Assembly (NCBI RefSeq): GCF_027694345.1
Contig: NZ_JAQEVU010000001.1
Coordinates: 248,001 to 312,000 of the forward strand
Direction: 5' to 3'
DNA from: Varibaculum timonense_A
GTDB lineage: Bacteria; Actinomycetota; Actinomycetes; Actinomycetales; Actinomycetaceae
DNA length: 64,000 bases
The notes under the pieces were generated by a model that was not told the origin of the DNA, did no database searches, and saw nothing but the letters and a program-made list of their open reading frames with translations. Positions 49,133 through 57,942 of the stretch are shown here, piece after piece; the first letter of the stretch is position 1; every line of letters begins with the position of its first letter. Position numbers and translations under genes: made by a program.

Positions 49133-50974
49133 ATGACCGAGCCAAAGATTGATACTATGCCTAAAGACGCGGGTGATGAAATGTATAGGAATACTGCCGC
49201 TGCGCCCTCACCCCTGTTGGAAGTAAAAGATTTAGAGGTTACTTTCCGTTCCACTACCGGGGTAGTCCCGGCGGTGCGCAAAGCAAATTTGACGCTTTAC
49301 CGGGGACAAACCGTTGCGATTGTAGGCGAATCAGGGTCAGGGAAATCAACCCTAGCGGCTGCCATTATTGGACTGCTACCGGGGACGGGGAGAGTCTCTG
49401 GCGGTTCCATAAAGTTTGATGGGCGGGAGCTAACTACCCTGACTGCCAAGGAAATGCAGCAGGTACGCGGGGCTCAAATTGGAATGGTTCCGCAAGACCC
49501 GATGTCAAACCTTAACCCGGTTTGGAAAATAGGCTCTCAAGTTGAAGAAGCTCTAAAGTTTAACGAGGCTACTAAAGATAAAGATATTCATGAACAGGCG
49601 ATGCAGGCATTAAAAGATGCCGGGCTCCCAGATGCTGAGGCTCGTTCAAAGCAATATCCTCACGAGTTTTCGGGTGGTATGCGTCAGCGAGCCTTAATCG
49701 CGATTGGTTTGGCAGCTGCCCCCCAACTGTTGATTGCCGATGAGCCTACCAGTGCGCTGGACGTAACCGTGCAACGGAAAATCCTCGATCACCTGGAAAA
49801 GGAAATCAAACAACTCGGTACGGCGCTCCTCTTTATTACCCACGATTTGGGACTGGCGGCAGAACGGGCCTCTCACCTGGTAGTAATGCACCGTGGACGG
49901 GTAGTTGAATCTGGACCTGCTCGCGATATTCTAAACGATCCGCGGCATCCTTATACTCGCCGCCTGGTTGATGCTGCGCCCTCGCTAGCTTCAAAGCGAA
50001 TCGAGATTGACTATTCCCCCGAAGAGGGCGAGGCTCAAGCCGGAACTATTGACTCGCGTACCAGCGCGGATGTTACAGTTGCGGTAGCGGCTAAAAAAGG
50101 CTCAGACCAGGTGGTTATGGGAACCAATGTGCGCGGAGAACCCCTAGCTAAACATTTAGGCGACGAAGTTATACGGGTAGATCATCTAGTTAAAGAGTTC
50201 GAGATTCGCGGTCAGAAAGGCAAGAAAAAGAACTTTCGCGCTGTCGATGATGTTTCTTTCAAAGTTAGACGTGGCTCTACCTTAGCCTTGGTGGGAGAAT
50301 CCGGTTCGGGTAAATCCACTGTTGCCAACATGATTTTGAATCTGCTTGACCCTACTAGCGGTAAAGTCTTTTATGAAGGCATCGACCTTTCAACTTTGAA
50401 CAAAAAGCAGCTTTTCGCGCTATGTCGCAAAATGCAAGTAGTTTTCCAAAATCCCTACGGCTCTTTAGACCCCATGTTTTCGGTTTACCGTTGCATTGAG
50501 GAACCCTTGAGGATTCACAAAATTGGTAACCGCAAATCTCGGGAAGAACGAGTAGCAAAACTACTTGATATGGTAGCGTTGCCGCGCAGCGCTATGCGGC
50601 GCTTCCCGAATGAACTTTCGGGGGGACAACGGCAAAGGGTAGCGATTGCTCGCGCTCTGGCGCTGCGCCCAGAACTGGTGGTACTAGACGAGGCAGTATC
50701 GGCTTTGGACGTTCTGGTTCAAGACCAAATCTTGCATTTGCTAAATGAGCTGCAAGGCAGACTGGGGCTGACCTATCTGTTCATTACCCACGACCTGGCA
50801 GTAGTTCGTGAAAACGCTGATGATATCGCGGTAATGGAGCATGGCAAGCTGGTCGAATATGGCAGTGCGGACGAGATTTTTGCGAATCCCAAAATGGATT
50901 ACACCCGCGAACTTATCGAGGCGGTACCTGGCGGGGATTTACTCAAGGCTCGTACCGGTTATCAGGTGGGCTAA
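49133..50974 (+). CDS. oppDF: fused oligopeptide ABC transporter ATPases (OppD-OppF)
   Basis: One 613-residue polypeptide carries both ATPase domains. The first (about 25-290) has Walker A VGESGSGKST, signature FSGGMRQRALIAIGLA and Walker B LLIADEPTSALDVTV. The second (about 345-595) has Walker A VGESGSGKSTVAN, signature LSGGQRQRVAIARA and Walker B LVVLDEAVSALDVLVQD; the usual DEPTSALD is DEAVSALD here. Each is followed by the oligopeptide-transporter C-terminal extension. A linker of about 60 residues joins them. Fusion of OppD and OppF is common in actinobacteria. The gene begins one base after oppC ends. Confidence 0.95.
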   Translation: MTEPKIDTMPKDAGDEMYRNTAAAPSPLLEVKDLEVTFRSTTGVVPAVRKANLTLYRGQTVAIVGESGSGKSTLAAAIIGLLPGTGRVSGGSIKFDGRELTTLTAKEMQQVRGAQIGMVPQDPMSNLNPVWKIGSQVEEALKFNEATKDKDIHEQAMQALKDAGLPDAEARSKQYPHEFSGGMRQRALIAIGLAAAPQLLIADEPTSALDVTVQRKILDHLEKEIKQLGTALLFITHDLGLAAERASHLVVMHRGRVVESGPARDILNDPRHPYTRRLVDAAPSLASKRIEIDYSPEEGEAQAGTIDSRTSADVTVAVAAKKGSDQVVMGTNVRGEPLAKHLGDEVIRVDHLVKEFEIRGQKGKKKNFRAVDDVSFKVRRGSTLALVGESGSGKSTVANMILNLLDPTSGKVFYEGIDLSTLNKKQLFALCRKMQVVFQNPYGSLDPMFSVYRCIEEPLRIHKIGNRKSREERVAKLLDMVALPRSAMRRFPNELSGGQRQRVAIARALALRPELVVLDEAVSALDVLVQDQILHLLNELQGRLGLTYLFITHDLAVVRENADDIAVMEHGKLVEYGSADEIFANPKMDYTRELIEAVPGGDLLKARTGYQVG

Positions 50975-51171
50975 CTGGGGATATTTTTCCGATTGGCGCG
51001 TAAAATAATCTTTTACCCACCCGCCAGGCTTTGGTAAACCTCTAGTCTATTTGGGGACTATTTCCACTCTCGTGTTGCCTACTGAGATAAAAAGGTAGCT
51101 ACGCCAGCTAGGATTAGCCTATTTGCTAAACTCTAGTTGGTTTGTTTATCCCCAGGATAGGAAGATTTCAA

Positions 51172-51975
51172 ATGAAGCTAAAGAAAACGCTGCTTGCCAT
51201 CACCTTGCTAGCTTTGGTCTGTGGTCTAGCCGCTTGCTCCGGAAACGGTAAAGCGTCCTCGCAAACTAAGGCTAAGGGCGAGGAGTTTACCGTTGGTTTT
51301 GACGCAAACTTTCCTCCCTATGGCTATAAAGAGGGCGGGGAATACGTGGGCTTCGATTTGGATTTAGCCGCCGAGGTCGCAAAACGTAACGGCTGGAAAC
51401 TGCAAAAACGTCCTATTGATTGGGACTCCAAAGATATGGAACTTAAATCCGGCACTATCGATTGCATCTGGAATGGGTTTACCATGAACGGGCGCGAGGA
51501 TAACTATACGTTTTCCAAGCCGTATGTAGATAACTCGATAGTATTCGTGACCAAAACCGATTCGGCTATTAAAACGACAGCCGATTTGAAAGGTAAAACT
51601 GTTTTAGTCCAGGCAGATTCTTCCGGTCTAACCGCTTTGCAAGATGAGAAGAATAAGGATTTGGTAGCTAGTTTCAAAGAAATGACCCAAGTTCCCGACT
51701 ATAACAATGCTTTTATGACCCTCCAGGCAGGGGCAGCAGATGCGGTTGCAGTCGATATTGGGGTGGCGCAGTACCAATTGGAACAGCGCGGAAAGGATAA
51801 GTTCCAGATTATGAATCCGCCTTTCCACACCGAGCAGTATGCGATTGGTTTTAAGCAAGGTAACCAGGCGCTACGCGATCAGGTACAAACGACCTTGGAC
51901 GAAATGAAGAAAGATGGCACTTTCTTGAACATTGCGAAAAAGTACCAGCTGGAAAAGTCGGTAATCGCTGATTAA
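51172..51975 (+). CDS. amino acid ABC transporter substrate-binding lipoprotein
   Basis: A family 3 solute-binding protein of 267 residues for polar amino acids. The lipobox is GLAACSGN and the domain (about 40-260) has FTVGFDANFPPYGYKEGGEY, VGFDLDLAAEVAKRNGW, and FSKPYVDNSIVFVTK. The ATG at 51172 follows AGGAAG; an in-frame start 10 codons upstream would place extra residues before the signal peptide. It is the first gene of a three-gene ABC operon. Substrate is unknown (Cys, Gln or His-type are possible). Confidence 0.93.
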   Translation: MKLKKTLLAITLLALVCGLAACSGNGKASSQTKAKGEEFTVGFDANFPPYGYKEGGEYVGFDLDLAAEVAKRNGWKLQKRPIDWDSKDMELKSGTIDCIWNGFTMNGREDNYTFSKPYVDNSIVFVTKTDSAIKTTADLKGKTVLVQADSSGLTALQDEKNKDLVASFKEMTQVPDYNNAFMTLQAGAADAVAVDIGVAQYQLEQRGKDKFQIMNPPFHTEQYAIGFKQGNQALRDQVQTTLDEMKKDGTFLNIAKKYQLEKSVIAD

Positions 51976-52083
51976 TTTTAAGGGGGCTTAGCGTCGCGTT
52001 GTTTAGACGCCGCAAAAGCTGTGATTATTCAAGGTCTGCCTTATAGGTTCTTCAAAAGCGCGAACGCTAGCTAGGGGAGTTAT

Positions 52084-52737
52084 ATGGATTTGTCGTTTTT
52101 ACCGGAACTTGCCGGTGGTATGGTACAAACTTTCATCATTTTCGCACTCACCCTGTTACTCTCCCTACCTTTAGGTTTGGCGGTCTATGGCGGCAGAGTC
52201 AGCCGGTTTAAGCCTCTGGCTTGGTTTATCCAGTTCTATATCTCGGTGATGCGCGGCACCCCCTTAATGCTGCAGCTATTGGTGGTCTATTTTGGTCCTT
52301 TTTTCCTATTTGGGGTGCAAATCGGTTCTACTTATCGCTTTAGTGCGGTGATTATTGCGTTTGCGATTAACTATGCGGCATATTTTGCGGAAATCTATCG
52401 GGGAGGTTTTCAAGCAATTCCGCTGGGTCAATCTGAGGCTGCTTTTGTCCTGGGGTATTCTCCGGCGCGCACTTTCTTGACTATCAAATTGCCGCAAATG
52501 TTCCGCACGGTCTTACCTTCGATTACTAACGAGGTAATCACCCTGGTAAAAGATACGTCGCTCGCTTTTGCGATTGCCTACGCGGAGATGTTTACAATTG
52601 CGAAACAGCAGGCTGCAGCCAGCGCTTCGATGCTTCCCTTTGTGGCGGCCGGTATTTTCTACTGGGTGTTTAACCTGGTGGTAGCGGTAGTGATGGAGCG
52701 GATTGAGAAACGTGTGGGTAGTTATCAGATTAGGTGA
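52084..52737 (+). CDS. amino acid ABC transporter permease
   Basis: A 217-residue permease of the HisM/GlnP family with about five helices. The typical segments are YISVMRGTPLMLQLLVVYFG and FAINYAAYFAEIYRGGFQAI, with the EAA loop as GQSEAAFVLGYSPARTFLTI. It should pair with the binding protein upstream and the ATPase downstream. The ATPase start overlaps its stop by 4 nt. Confidence 0.95.
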   Translation: MDLSFLPELAGGMVQTFIIFALTLLLSLPLGLAVYGGRVSRFKPLAWFIQFYISVMRGTPLMLQLLVVYFGPFFLFGVQIGSTYRFSAVIIAFAINYAAYFAEIYRGGFQAIPLGQSEAAFVLGYSPARTFLTIKLPQMFRTVLPSITNEVITLVKDTSLAFAIAYAEMFTIAKQQAAASASMLPFVAAGIFYWVFNLVVAVVMERIEKRVGSYQIR

Positions 52738-53501
52738 GTGATATGGAAGCGCTAAGCATTAAAGGAATGGAAAAGAGTTTTGGGACTAATCAGGTTCTAA
52801 AAGGCGTGTCCTTGAGCGTAGATACCGGTGAAGTTTTGGCGATTCTAGGTCCTTCAGGTTCTGGAAAATCTACGCTTTTGCGCTGCTGTACTTTCCTAGA
52901 ACAAATGGACAGCGGAGAGATTCGTTACTTTGGGAAACAGGCCTTAAAGAAAGAGGACGGAGTTAAGGTTTCTAGCGCCGACGAACGGGAGTTTCGCCGC
53001 GATTTTGGGCTAGTGTTCCAAGACTTTAATCTGTTTCCTCATTGGACAGTGCTCAGAAATCTTACTGACGCTCCGATAAAGGTACAAAAACGCGACCCGG
53101 TTAAGGTCAATGCACAGGCTAAACAGCTACTAGAACGCATGAACCTGGCGGATAAGGCACTAGCTTATCCCGGTGAGTTATCTGGAGGGCAGCAGCAAAG
53201 GGTGGCAATCGCCCGGGCGCTGGCTCTAAAACCAAAGATGCTCTATTTTGATGAACCTACTTCGGCTTTAGATCCGGAACTAACTGGGGAAATCCTACAG
53301 ATTATTCGCTCTTTGGCAGCAGAAGAGATGACGATGGTAATTGTGACCCACGAAATGGAGTTTGCCGCCGAGGTCGCTGATCGCGCCCTCTTTATTGATA
53401 ACGGAGTGGTACTGGAATCCGGAGACGCTAAACAGTTAATCCATAATCCTTCCCAGGAGCGTACCCGCCAGTTCCTCAATAAACTACGGGGGCAAAACTA
53501 A
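52734..53501 (+). CDS. amino acid ABC transporter ATP-binding protein
   Basis: A 255-residue ATPase of the GlnQ/HisP type. Walker A LGPSGSGKSTLLRC (about 38), Q-loop VFQDFNLFPHWTVLRNL, signature LSGGQQQRVAIARALALK and Walker B MLYFDEPTSALDPE are all intact. The GTG start overlaps the permease gene. Its last codons lie within the bidirectional terminator at 53491-53526. Confidence 0.95.
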   Translation: MSDMEALSIKGMEKSFGTNQVLKGVSLSVDTGEVLAILGPSGSGKSTLLRCCTFLEQMDSGEIRYFGKQALKKEDGVKVSSADEREFRRDFGLVFQDFNLFPHWTVLRNLTDAPIKVQKRDPVKVNAQAKQLLERMNLADKALAYPGELSGGQQQRVAIARALALKPKMLYFDEPTSALDPELTGEILQIIRSLAAEEMTMVIVTHEMEFAAEVADRALFIDNGVVLESGDAKQLIHNPSQERTRQFLNKLRGQN

Positions 53502-53526
53502 CAGCTTAAAAGCTGCTAGTTTTGCC
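53491..53526. terminator. bidirectional terminator between the ABC operon and pepP
   Basis: GGCAAAACTA at 53491-53500 pairs with TAGTTTTGCC at 53517-53526, with CAGCTT/AAGCTG continuing the stem inside. Its 5' arm overlaps the stop codon of the ATPase gene. Both flanking genes converge on it. Confidence 0.85.
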
Positions 53527-53536
53527 GTTTACCGCT

Positions 53537-55102
53537 TTAGCCTGCTTGCACTCGCGTCATCCAGGCTTCAACATCTTCGATAGTGCGGGGAATATCTTCC
53601 GACAAGCGGCGTACGCTGCCGTCCTTTTCTACCAGCACATCGTCCTCAATCCTGACCCCGATACCTCGCAGTTCCTCAGGTAGAAGCTCATCATCCTGAT
53701 GAAAATAGAGTCCCGGTTCGATGGTAAAACACATTCCTGGCTCTAAGAGAGCCTCCATATACATATCTCGAGCCGCCTGCGCACAGTCATGGACATCTAA
53801 ACCTAAATGGTGAGAAACCCCGTGTGGCATCCAGCGGCGGTATTCCCCGCCGTCCTCAGATAAGGTTTGTTCCGCCGAAACCGGCAGCAGCCCCCAGGAA
53901 TCCAAATGTTTAACCAAAGTAGCTACCGCTGCATCATGTACATCTTTAAAGCGGCACCCCGGTTTATTAGCTTGCGCTAGACCAGCTTCACAGGCATCAA
54001 GTACCGCGTTATAGACCTTGGCCTGTACCGGGGTGAACTTGCCATTTACCGGCAGAGTGCGGGTAATATCCGCAGTATAGAGCGAGTCGGCTTCCACTCC
54101 GGCATCAATAAGAATCAAATCGCCCTCGCGAACCTGACCATCGTTATCAATCCAATGCAAGGTATTAGCATGATTTCCTGAAGCAGCAATAGTGTCGTAA
54201 CCTAGACCGTTGCCTTCTTCGCGCGCCCTAGCCCCAAACGCCCCCTCAATAACGCGTTCCCCGCGTCGGTGGCCGGTGGCTCGAGGTAGAGCGCGAATCA
54301 TGTCTTCAAACCCGCGCTTAGTGATAGTTACGGCCCGCTGAAGTTCCTTTATCTCGGCGTCATCTTTTTGTAACCGTAAGACTGACGCGGCTTCTTCTAA
54401 TTTCTCGTCAATAGCTTTGGCGTCCTCGCCGGCAGGTAACCCCGCTTCTTGGCGCACTTTTTCTACCGCCGCTTGCACGGAAGTATCAACATTTCTAATT
54501 ACTCGCAGCTGCACTAGACCAGCATCTTTAGCTAATTGATCGGGCAGAGTATCTAGAGGACGCGCCTGCAGCCCGGTGACCGCCTCCATTTGGGTAAGGG
54601 TCATTCGCGGCCCCACCCAAAACTCACCATAGGTGGAATCGGCATAGAATTCTTCGCTGCTGCGCGCAGCTTGGGGGCGGAAAAATATGATGCCCCGGTG
54701 GGTAGCTGCGCCCGCATTGTCGGGGGCATTCTCTAAGGGCGTACCCTCTTTATCGGTTAGGGGTTCCAAAACCAGGGCGGCATCAGGCTGTAGTTCCCCG
54801 CCTAGCCCGGTCAGGTGCGCAAATGCCGAGTGAGCTCGGAAACGGTAATCGCAATCATTAGAACGAACCTTGTAATTTCCGGCAGGAATCACTAGGCGTT
54901 CCCCGCGGAAGTCGGCTCCCAGTTTTTGGTAACGCTGAGGTAAATAGTCTTTTGCGGGGCTAGGGGTAGGGGGAGGATCTTTGCGTTCCCCCCAGCCGCT
55001 GCCAATAAACTCTCGAAACGCCGGACTGTTAATTCGCCTAGAGCGGTTATTTACCCGGTCTTTTAAGGGCTGAGTTTCCTGTGCCTTCACATTTTTATCC
55101 AT
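53537..55102 (-). CDS. pepP: Xaa-Pro aminopeptidase (AMP_N / M24B)
   Basis: A cytoplasmic metallopeptidase that removes an N-terminal residue before proline. About 521 residues from the ATG at 55102. The AMP_N domain (about 70-230) is followed by the M24 pita-bread domain with its metal ligands: LILIDAGVEADSLYTADITR (two Asp), MPHGVSHHLGLDVHDC (His), CFTIEPGLYF (Glu) and GIGVRIEDDVLV (Glu). The catalytic region is intact. The start at 55102 avoids overlap with the divergent PHP gene; a longer frame to 55171 exists. The long polar N-terminus (about 65 residues) is usual in actinobacterial homologues. Confidence 0.93.
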   Translation of the reverse strand: MDKNVKAQETQPLKDRVNNRSRRINSPAFREFIGSGWGERKDPPPTPSPAKDYLPQRYQKLGADFRGERLVIPAGNYKVRSNDCDYRFRAHSAFAHLTGLGGELQPDAALVLEPLTDKEGTPLENAPDNAGAATHRGIIFFRPQAARSSEEFYADSTYGEFWVGPRMTLTQMEAVTGLQARPLDTLPDQLAKDAGLVQLRVIRNVDTSVQAAVEKVRQEAGLPAGEDAKAIDEKLEEAASVLRLQKDDAEIKELQRAVTITKRGFEDMIRALPRATGHRRGERVIEGAFGARAREEGNGLGYDTIAASGNHANTLHWIDNDGQVREGDLILIDAGVEADSLYTADITRTLPVNGKFTPVQAKVYNAVLDACEAGLAQANKPGCRFKDVHDAAVATLVKHLDSWGLLPVSAEQTLSEDGGEYRRWMPHGVSHHLGLDVHDCAQAARDMYMEALLEPGMCFTIEPGLYFHQDDELLPEELRGIGVRIEDDVLVEKDGSVRRLSEDIPRTIEDVEAWMTRVQAG

Positions 55103-55126
55103 GCTTCCATCATGCCACGGGTATCC

Positions 55127-55132
55127 TATTAT
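55127..55132 (+). promoter_or_regulatory. -10 box of a leaderless promoter for the PHP gene
   Basis: TATTAT ends 6 nt before the ATG at 55139. There is no Shine-Dalgarno sequence. Confidence 0.55.
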
Positions 55133-55138
55133 GGTTCT

Positions 55139-55990
55139 ATGTCCTTTAGGCGTATCGACCTTCATGTTCATTCTTCCTGTTCAGATGGGACAGATTCTCC
55201 TGCTCAAGTGATGCGTCTTGCCGCTAAAGCCGGATTGGATGCGATAGCGCTAACCGATCATGACACTTTCAAAGGAATAAAACCAGCCAGTGAACTGGTT
55301 ACCGAATGCGGGGTTGCTCTGATGCCAGGGGTAGAGATTTCCACTGCCTACCAGGGGATAACTGCGCATCTGCTAGCCTATCTTCCCGACCCGAACAGCA
55401 AAGTTTTATCTACTCAATTTGAAAAAACGCTATTTGCCCGCCAGCAGCGAATGCGGGAAATGGTGCAGCGCTTATCCCGCGATTTCGATATTTCTTATGC
55501 ACAAGTCCTCCAGCAAGCTGGTTCCAGCCCGATTGGTCGTCCTCATCTGGCTGACGCGCTAGTAAAGGGCGGGTATTTTCCGAACCGTAGCGCTGCCTTC
55601 GAGCAGGTGCTGGCTACTTCCAGTAAATACTATGTGCACTACCAGGCTTTAGATACTGTTGCTGCGGTGCGCCTGGTTAGGGAAGCGAAAGGGGTTGCGG
55701 TGTTGGCTCATCCTAGAGCTGCTAAAAGGCAGCGCCGCTTCCTATCAATAGCGACTATTGGGGAACTGAAAGAAGTTGGATTGTTTGGCCTTGAAGCATT
55801 TCACCCGGAACAAAATCCGCAAGAACAGGCGCAAATAAGGGAAATAGGCAGAAAACTCGGGCTCAAACTAACTGGTTCTTCAGATTTTCACGGTTACGGT
55901 AAGGCAAATAGCTTAGGTCAGTGTCTAACTGACCCCGAGGTGTTTAGCGAGATATGCGCCCTCGGCGGGGGAGAAATTGTGCGTCCTTAA
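55139..55990 (+). CDS. PHP-domain phosphoesterase (YciV/RNase AM-like)
   Basis: A PHP-family metal-dependent phosphoesterase of 283 residues. The metal-binding motifs are all present: RIDLHVHSSCSDGTDSP (HxH near residue 8), ALTDHDTFKGI, GVEIST, VLAHPRAAKR and GSSDFHGYGK. The closest known relatives act on 3',5'-nucleoside bisphosphates or degrade short RNA 5' ends (RNase AM). The start ATG at 55139 is chosen for the -10 box 6 nt upstream. The 3' end is close to the murE-like gene, which begins 86 nt later. Confidence 0.92.
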   Translation: MSFRRIDLHVHSSCSDGTDSPAQVMRLAAKAGLDAIALTDHDTFKGIKPASELVTECGVALMPGVEISTAYQGITAHLLAYLPDPNSKVLSTQFEKTLFARQQRMREMVQRLSRDFDISYAQVLQQAGSSPIGRPHLADALVKGGYFPNRSAAFEQVLATSSKYYVHYQALDTVAAVRLVREAKGVAVLAHPRAAKRQRRFLSIATIGELKEVGLFGLEAFHPEQNPQEQAQIREIGRKLGLKLTGSSDFHGYGKANSLGQCLTDPEVFSEICALGGGEIVRP

Positions 55991-56076
55991 ACGTGAGCGC
56001 TTTATCTTTATGGCTATCTTTGGGGATTAGCTCTCGGTTTATTGCTAGGGCGCGCCCTAAGACTAGAGTAGAAGCT

Positions 56077-57657
56077 ATGACTGTAACCTTTCGAGATTTT
56101 CGTCCTCTCCAGATTGCGCCGGTTTCCCTCACTAAGATTGTGGAGGGTTTTGCCTCCCATATCGAGCCAGCCTGGGAGCATCTTCAGGTGCGCGGGGTTT
56201 CGATGGCTTCTGATGAGATTTTAGCGGGGGAAGCATTTATTGCCTTGAAAGGAGTGAATGTTCATGCCGCAAAGTTTTCTGCTGAGGTCGAACAGCTCGG
56301 GGCAGTAGCGATAATTACCGATACAGAGGGCGCAGATTTGGCTCGTTCCCAAGAGGTGAAAATACCGGTGGTAGAGGTAGAAAATCCCCGCGCTGCTGCT
56401 TCGGTGATGGCGATTAGAGCTTTCGATAATCCAGCAGGGAAAATGAAAACTGTGGCGGTTACCGGTACTAATGGGAAAACTACCACCTGTTTTGCGGTTA
56501 AAGCTGCTTTTGAAGCTGCCGGTTTGCCCACCATGATTCTTTCAACTGCCGAAACCCGGGTGGGTGATTTGCGGATTCAGTCCGCGCGCACCACTTTTGA
56601 AGGGCCAATGTTGCAGCGAATCCTAGCCTATGGAGTGGAGCAGGGTATGAAAGCCGCGGTAGTGGAGGTTTCGGCACATGCCCTCGCCCTAGGCAGGATT
56701 TCGGGTATGAAATTTGATGCCACTGCTTTTACTAATCTGCAACATGATCATCTGGACTATTTTCATACTATGGAGAATTATCTGGCTGCCAAAGCCCGGT
56801 TATGCTCCAAAGAGTTTACTGACTACGCGGTTATTTGCGTTGATGACCAGTGGGGCGAGAAACTAGCTGAAAGTTCTAACACTAACCGACTTACGATATC
56901 GGCCTATAATCCTGCTAGTAAAGCAGACTGGGTGGTTACCAGCATTGTTAATAATGTCGCCCATGCGGCTTGCGATTTTACTTTGTCGGAAAAAAATGAT
57001 GCCCGGGCGGGGCGAAGCGAAGAGATAAGGGTAGCCTTGCCGGGGGAAGTAAATGTTCAAGATGCGGCGATAGCTTATTTGATGGTTACCGGAATTGGGA
57101 TTAGCTCCCAGGCAGCGAAAGCAGGGCTGGCTAAACTGGCAGTTCCGGGGCGTTTAGAAATCGTAGGGCGACGGGGTGAGGGAACCCCCTTGGTAGTAAA
57201 TGATTATGCCCATACTGCCGAGGCCCTAGCGTCTATTTTGAAAACTATGCGCGAGTTTACTCCCGGAAAACTGCATTTGGTGTTCGGTACCGATGGGGAT
57301 AGGGACGCCACTAAACGGGTGCCGCTAGCAAGAATGGCTGCTAAATATGCGGATTTGTTGTGGGTGACCGATGAAAATCCGCGTACCGAAGATGCGCAGT
57401 CGATTCGTAATCAGCTACTCGCTGGGATTAAAGAAGAACGTCCCGAAATGGAAGATGTTTGCGAAATTACTACCTGTCGGCGCGACGCTGTTCGTAAAGC
57501 GATTTTAGCGGCTGCTAAGGACGACACGGTAATAATCACCGGTAAGGGCGCGGAGCCCTATCAAGAAATTGAAGGGGTTTTCCACGCCTTTAATGACACC
57601 CCGGTGGCTCAGGATTGCCTGGTAGCCTATCGTAATCGCGCCCATATTGAGGCTTAA
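56077..57657 (+). CDS. murE: MurE-family UDP-MurNAc-tripeptide ligase
   Basis: An ATP-dependent ligase that adds the third residue to the peptidoglycan stem peptide. The 526-residue protein has the N-terminal UDP-MurNAc binding domain (about 1-110), the P-loop VAVTGTNGKTTTCFAVKAAF, the carbamylated-lysine region TNLQHDHLDYFHTMENYLAAKARL, and the C-terminal domain with TDENPRTEDAQSIRNQLLAGI. DENPR resembles the DNPR motif of meso-diaminopimelate-adding enzymes, but Actinomycetaceae often use Lys or Orn, so the substrate is open. Start: the ATG at 56077 with a TAGAGT box 7 nt upstream. It is not in a cell-wall gene cluster here. Confidence 0.9.
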   Translation: MTVTFRDFRPLQIAPVSLTKIVEGFASHIEPAWEHLQVRGVSMASDEILAGEAFIALKGVNVHAAKFSAEVEQLGAVAIITDTEGADLARSQEVKIPVVEVENPRAAASVMAIRAFDNPAGKMKTVAVTGTNGKTTTCFAVKAAFEAAGLPTMILSTAETRVGDLRIQSARTTFEGPMLQRILAYGVEQGMKAAVVEVSAHALALGRISGMKFDATAFTNLQHDHLDYFHTMENYLAAKARLCSKEFTDYAVICVDDQWGEKLAESSNTNRLTISAYNPASKADWVVTSIVNNVAHAACDFTLSEKNDARAGRSEEIRVALPGEVNVQDAAIAYLMVTGIGISSQAAKAGLAKLAVPGRLEIVGRRGEGTPLVVNDYAHTAEALASILKTMREFTPGKLHLVFGTDGDRDATKRVPLARMAAKYADLLWVTDENPRTEDAQSIRNQLLAGIKEERPEMEDVCEITTCRRDAVRKAILAAAKDDTVIITGKGAEPYQEIEGVFHAFNDTPVAQDCLVAYRNRAHIEA

Positions 57658-57704
57658 TCCGAGTTATTGAGTTTCCCCTGTGGGGGGCGGGGTAGATTTA
57701 ATAA

Positions 57705-57736
57705 AAAATCCTGCAGCCGGGAGGTTGCAGGATTTT
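57705..57736. terminator. bidirectional terminator between murE and the initiator tRNA
   Basis: AAAATCCTGCA (57705-57715) pairs with TGCAGGATTTT (57726-57736), an 11-bp stem with A tracts on one side and T tracts on the other, between convergent genes. Confidence 0.88.
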
Positions 57737-57742
57737 CTTTAG

Positions 57743-57816
57743 TAGCGGGGGCTGGATTTGAACCAACGACCTCCGGGTTATGAGCCCGGCGAGCTACCGA
57801 ACTGCTCCACCCCGCG
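57743..57816 (-). tRNA. initiator tRNA-fMet (CAT)
   Basis: On the minus strand: CGCGGGGTGGAGCAG, the D-loop TTCGGTAGC, an anticodon stem with three GC pairs (CCGGG CTCATAA CCCGG), T-loop GGTTCAAATCC and acceptor CCCCGC. The anticodon is CAT (57780-57782 in plus coordinates). The unpaired first base (C1 opposite T72) and GGG/CCC anticodon-stem pairs mark the initiator type. No CCA is encoded. Confidence 0.95.
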
Positions 57817-57942
57817 TCGGCTTGTCTATGTTAAGCAGGAGCGAGGGGTAAACGCAAAAAAATTCGCTGTCGAAGAGGTCACGTTTCCAGAAATGTGATT
57901 ATCTATTGAGGTGAAAGCGGTAAGGGTCTTACTTAAGTACAA

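Noticed and set aside
42085..50974. Nickel uptake (Nik) system supplying the hydrogenase
   Set aside because: The binding proteins and permeases look like oligopeptide transporters; family 5 binding proteins can carry metal chelates, but nothing in the sequence singles out nickel.
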